Shown piece by piece: positions 61,489 to 64,000 of a stretch of DNA of 64,000 nucleotides. The stretch comes from Spirillospora albida (GTDB lineage Bacteria; Actinomycetota; Actinomycetes; Streptosporangiales; Streptosporangiaceae). The notes below the pieces were generated by a model. That model had not been told where the DNA came from and made no database searches. It saw only the letters and a list, made by a program, of their open reading frames with translations. Each line of letters starts with the position of its first letter. The stretch's first letter is position 1. Both the position numbers and the translations under genes were made by a program. The stretch is taken from contig NZ_JOFJ01000018.1 in NCBI RefSeq assembly GCF_000718255.1, forward strand, positions 62,001-126,000. Direction: 5' to 3'.

Positions 61489-62058
61489 CTACGGCCGGAC
61501 GGATCCGTCGATGAGCAGCCGGAGGGCGCCGCGGACGATGTCCTCGCGGTCCCTGCCGTCCGGGGTGTCGGAGAGCTTCCCGCAGGAGGCCGTGACGGTG
61601 CGCAGGACCATCCAGGCCCGCAGCTGGTCCTGGAGGCGGGTGGAGCGTCCGGCGAGCGCGTCCAGTAGGTGCTCGCGCTGGCCGTGGGTGGGGATGAACG
61701 GTGCGGTGCCGACGGCGTCCGCCAGCTCCGTGAGCAGCAGCGCGACCTCCCGCCGGTAGCGCAGGGCGAGGTCGACGAACCCGGTGACGGCCGCCTCGGC
61801 GACCCGGTCGTCGGGCAGGTCGGCGAGCCGCTCGGCCAGCGCGTTGCCCGCCTCGATCGCCGGGTCCAGCGCCTCGGCGAGGAGCCCGCCCTTGGAGCCG
61901 AAGTGGAACAGCAGGGTCTGCTTCGCGCAGCCCGCCTCGACGGCGATGTCCTGCAGCGAGGTGTTCCGGTAGCCGCGCTCGGCGAACAGGCGCAGCGCCT
62001 CCTCCAGGAGGCGGTCGCGCAGCGCGTCGCCGATGCGGGTCATCTCGTCGTCCGTCAC
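61489..62058 (-). CDS. TetR-family transcriptional regulator
   Basis: 189 residues from GTG 62058; ATG 62043 or an earlier ATG (62121) are alternatives. The helix-turn-helix (about 20-65) has TSLQDIAVEAGCAKQTLLFHFGSKGGLLAEAL. The C-terminal ligand domain (about 75-189) is unassigned. It lies 65 bp upstream of a GGDEF-EAL gene in the same orientation, so it may belong to that transcript and control it. No clear palindrome was found beside it. Confidence 0.88.
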   Translation of the reverse strand: MTDDEMTRIGDALRDRLLEEALRLFAERGYRNTSLQDIAVEAGCAKQTLLFHFGSKGGLLAEALDPAIEAGNALAERLADLPDDRVAEAAVTGFVDLALRYRREVALLLTELADAVGTAPFIPTHGQREHLLDALAGRSTRLQDQLRAWMVLRTVTASCGKLSDTPDGRDREDIVRGALRLLIDGSVRP

Positions 62059-62146
62059 GGCGCCCCATTCGGCACCCGCCCGCCCCGGCTGAGCGAAAGC
62101 CCCCCGGTGCCCGGAGATCATCCGCCGGCCGGCACCCCGGCGACCG

Positions 62147-62626
62147 TCACTGTGACGCCTGGCGGCGCTGTTCCCACAGGGCGGCGACGGCGTTGAGTTC
62201 GTGCTGGAAGCGGTCGAGGCCCGCGAAGGCGCGCTCGTCCAGGAACACCAGGATCCTGCGGCGGCGCTGCGGGCCGATGGAGACGGTCACCACGTAGCGC
62301 GAACCGACCTGTATGCCGTAGGCCGTATTGACGACCTTCCGGTCGGTCAGCTCGAACTCGTGGACGTCCGACCACAAGTGGTGGCGGCGGACGAGAAAGC
62401 CCTGACGCGTGATCCCGTCCTCGGCCACGACCGTCCCCACGCGCAGGATCCGGACGACCACGAGGGCGATGACCGCCAGCCACGCGACCGTGACCATGGT
62501 CGCCGTCGATTCGGCCAGCCCGATGCCGAGGGGGAGCCCGTAGGCCAGCACACCGTTCACGGACGCCGCCATGAGCGTGTACAAGGTCAGGCTCTTCGGA
62601 ATCCGGTACCTCCTCGGTAGCTCCAT
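62147..62626 (-). CDS. Small membrane protein with PH-like C-terminal domain
   Basis: 159 residues from ATG 62626; an upstream TTG (62689) would add 21. Two membrane helices (about 15-35 and 40-62) are followed by a beta-rich region with ILRVGTVVAEDGITRQGFLVRRHHLWSDVHEFEL, the typical start of bacterial PH-like domains, then VVNTAYGIQVGSRYVVTVSIG. Such proteins are common in actinobacteria and of unknown function, possibly membrane-associated scaffolds. It lies between a TetR gene (89-bp gap) and a divergent PadR unit. Confidence 0.7.
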   Translation of the reverse strand: MELPRRYRIPKSLTLYTLMAASVNGVLAYGLPLGIGLAESTATMVTVAWLAVIALVVVRILRVGTVVAEDGITRQGFLVRRHHLWSDVHEFELTDRKVVNTAYGIQVGSRYVVTVSIGPQRRRRILVFLDERAFAGLDRFQHELNAVAALWEQRRQASQ

Positions 62627-62746
62627 CGATGCGGACCCCGCCTTCTTCTCCCAGGTGTCCCCCGCGTCGCCATCGGTCCGATACTCCAACGGCTACGGCG
62701 ATCCGCAAAGGGGGCGTTGTTCGGCGTCCGAGAGCCGGGCACGGGC

Positions 62747-62775
62747 TTGCTTATAGGAAGCTATCTTCCTATTCT
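62747..62775 (+). promoter_or_regulatory. PadR promoter with operator filling the spacer
   Basis: TTGCTT (62747-62752), a 17-bp spacer and TATTCT (62770-62775) form a good promoter. A perfect inverted repeat ATAGGAAG-CTAT-CTTCCTAT (62753-62772) fills the spacer and reaches the -10, so repressor binding would exclude RNA polymerase. The -10 ends 6 nt before ATG 62782 (leaderless). Confidence 0.75.
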
Positions 62776-62781
62776 TGGTCC

Positions 62782-63132
62782 ATGCCACGACGCAAACCGG
62801 GGGCCCTGGTCCCCCTGGAGACCGAGATCCTCGAGGCGGCGCTGTCGATGCAGCGGTCGGGGCAGGCCGCCTTCCACGGGTTCGGTCTCGCCCAGACCAT
62901 GCGGGAGCAGAGTTCCTCCCGCTCGCTGACCAGCCACGGAACCCTCTACAAGGCCCTGGGCCGGCTGGAGGAGTTCGGCCTGCTCACCTCCCACTGGGAG
63001 GATGCCGCGGCGGTCGAGGGGCGGCCCCGCCGCCGCCTGTACGAACTCACCGGCGAGGGCGTCCGAGTGGCCGCCGCCGCGGCCCGTCCGGTTCCGGGAC
63101 GCCTCCCGCGCGCCGCAGGGGAGCCCGCATGA
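62782..63132 (+). CDS. PadR-family transcriptional regulator
   Basis: 116 residues. The winged helix-turn-helix (about 10-95) contains SLTSHGTLYKALGRLEEFGLL, the PadR recognition helix, and GRPRRRLYELTGEG as wing. This is the short class without a long C-terminal dimerisation domain. Leaderless start at 62782. Its stop overlaps the downstream membrane-protein gene (ATGA), and the palindrome in its promoter indicates autoregulation. PadR genes coupled to small membrane proteins are common stress-response units. Confidence 0.92.
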   Translation: MPRRKPGALVPLETEILEAALSMQRSGQAAFHGFGLAQTMREQSSSRSLTSHGTLYKALGRLEEFGLLTSHWEDAAAVEGRPRRRLYELTGEGVRVAAAAARPVPGRLPRAAGEPA

Positions 63133-63797
63133 CACCCGAACGCATGGCCTGGCTGGTGACCCGGTGGGTGCGGTTCTACACGCGGGATCTGCCCGCGCCG
63201 ATCGCCGAGCGCCGCGTCGACGAGATCGCCGCCGATCTGCACGACCACATCGCCCACGAACGCGACCGGGGGACCGGGGAGCGGCGCATCGCCCTCGCTC
63301 TCGCGTCCCGCATGGTCCGCGGCCTGGCCGCCGACGCCACGTGGCGCGGACGGCACGCCGGGGCGGCCGCCGGCCGCACCGCACCACCGGAGGTGGCAAT
63401 GAGGAACAAGGTCGCGTACCGGCTCGCCGTCGGTGCCACGATCATGGCGATGCTCTTCCTCGTCTGGCTGATGGGCGCCGTCGGCGTCATCGGCGTCGAG
63501 GGCGACCGCGCCGACCTGATGTACTTCGGGGTGATCGCCCTCGGCTTCGTCGGCGCCGCCATCGCGCGGTTCCGCCCGCGCGGAATGGTGTTCGTCCTGC
63601 TCGCGATGGCCGCGGGACAGGCGCTGGTCGCCGTGGCGGCGCTCCTCGCCGGGAAGCACCGCTCGCCGGTCACGTCCGTCTACGAGCTTCTCGGGCTGAA
63701 CGGGATGTTCATCGTGCTCTTCGCCGGCGCGGCCTGGCTCTTCCACCGCGCCACCCCCGACCGCCCCCGCCGCGAGGCAACGAAACCGGGTTCGTGA
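63129..63797 (+). CDS. Membrane protein co-translated with PadR regulator
   Basis: 222 residues. A soluble N-terminal part (about 1-90; RRVDEIAADLHDHIAHERDRG, similar to the HAAS/DUF1700-type segments that pair with PadR) is followed by four membrane helices (about 97-118, 128-146, 152-172 and 182-202). The C-terminus is basic (PDRPRREATKPGS). The ATG overlaps the PadR stop by 4 bp, indicating translational coupling. PadR-HAAS pairs are known in other bacteria; the membrane protein's function is unknown, with envelope stress or transport suggested. Confidence 0.8.
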   Translation: MTPERMAWLVTRWVRFYTRDLPAPIAERRVDEIAADLHDHIAHERDRGTGERRIALALASRMVRGLAADATWRGRHAGAAAGRTAPPEVAMRNKVAYRLAVGATIMAMLFLVWLMGAVGVIGVEGDRADLMYFGVIALGFVGAAIARFRPRGMVFVLLAMAAGQALVAVAALLAGKHRSPVTSVYELLGLNGMFIVLFAGAAWLFHRATPDRPRREATKPGS

Positions 63798-63855
63798 GCC
63801 GAGCTCAGACGATGGACGAACCCGCCGCCTGTTCGCTTCTTGGGAGCCCGGAAGC

Positions 63856-64000
63856 TCAGAGGTCGTGGTCGCTTGCGCGGATGTCGCGAGTGAGCGCGCC
63901 GAACACGGCCCGTCCGAGGATGAGCATGGGGCCGTCCGGGTCCTTGGAGTCGCGCACCGCCACGGTCGAGGCGATCCCCGCCACCTCGACACAGTCACCC
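63856..64000 (-). CDS. DUF397-domain protein, 3' part (5' end outside window)
   Basis: The last 47 residues are visible and the stop (TGA) lies at 63858-63856. The segment GDCVEVAGIASTVAVRDSKD, then PDGPMLILGRAVFGAL, is diagnostic for DUF397, a small-protein family almost confined to actinomycetes. Its members often sit beside XRE-type regulators and resemble BldB-like developmental proteins. The start, and any partner regulator, lie beyond the right edge. Confidence 0.9.
   Translation of the reverse strand, partial: GDCVEVAGIASTVAVRDSKDPDGPMLILGRAVFGALTRDIRASDHDL

Overview
The window is GC-rich actinomycete chromosome (Actinomycetota). Genes are tightly packed and often overlap by 4 bp as ATGA or GTGA. 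The DUF397 protein, the many one-component regulators and a Streptomyces-type Lcp rubber oxygenase suggest the Streptosporangiales/Thermomonosporaceae (Actinomadura-like); that placement is an inference. I saw no rRNA, tRNA, CRISPR array, prophage or intact insertion sequence.

Layout. 1-9.9 kb is export and drug-type resistance: a RidA-like tail, a MerR regulator with an ABC-2 exporter, a NarL-type two-component pair, a MacB/FtsX-type ABC pair and a DHA2-type MFS pump. 9.9-17.7 kb is signalling: two multi-domain histidine kinases and a PAS-GAF-PP2C phosphatase on the minus strand, then a stand-alone chemoreceptor on the plus strand. 17.7-31.7 kb is oxidative and stress metabolism: a Baeyer-Villiger-type monooxygenase with a metal-dependent hydrolase and a TetR regulator; a cupin with a TetR regulator; a DinB-like protein; a CoA-disulfide reductase fused to rhodanese behind a CsoR/CstR-type operator; another GAF kinase; a TetR regulator with latex-clearing protein Lcp; a GspE/PulE ATPase; a GH25 lysozyme; and a small Cys-rich protein.

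32.0-43.3 kb is a cell-surface glycan cluster. It holds a capsule-synthesis-like protein, an unknown protein, a very large GT2-TagF fusion, an aldo/keto reductase, an SDR, an SpsF-like cytidylyltransferase, a methyltransferase, a PseH-like acetyltransferase, and a stand-alone acyl carrier protein coupled to an FkbH-like enzyme. The ACP-FkbH pair implies glyceroyl-ACP made without any polyketide synthase nearby. I consider this the best candidate for an undescribed system: glyceroyl (or O-methylglyceroyl) decoration of a teichoic or nonulosonate-type polymer.

43.2-53.2 kb is a run of small regulator-target units: PaaX with a hydrolase, a saccharopine-dehydrogenase-like protein, MarR with a membrane protein, arsR-arsO-arsN (arsenic), a LUD protein with a SigJ/ECF41-type sigma factor, and MarR with an LLM oxidoreductase. 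Several have clear palindromic operators. 53.2-61.5 kb carries three paralogous membrane GGDEF-EAL proteins. One has lost the EAL catalytic core, and two share a nearly identical EAL segment. 61.5-64 kb has a TetR regulator, two membrane proteins, a PadR regulator and a truncated DUF397 gene.

Two regulatory themes recur. Regulators sit next to their likely targets with dyads in the shared or upstream promoter. Several regulator genes look leaderless, with a -10-like hexamer ending exactly 6 nt before the start codon.
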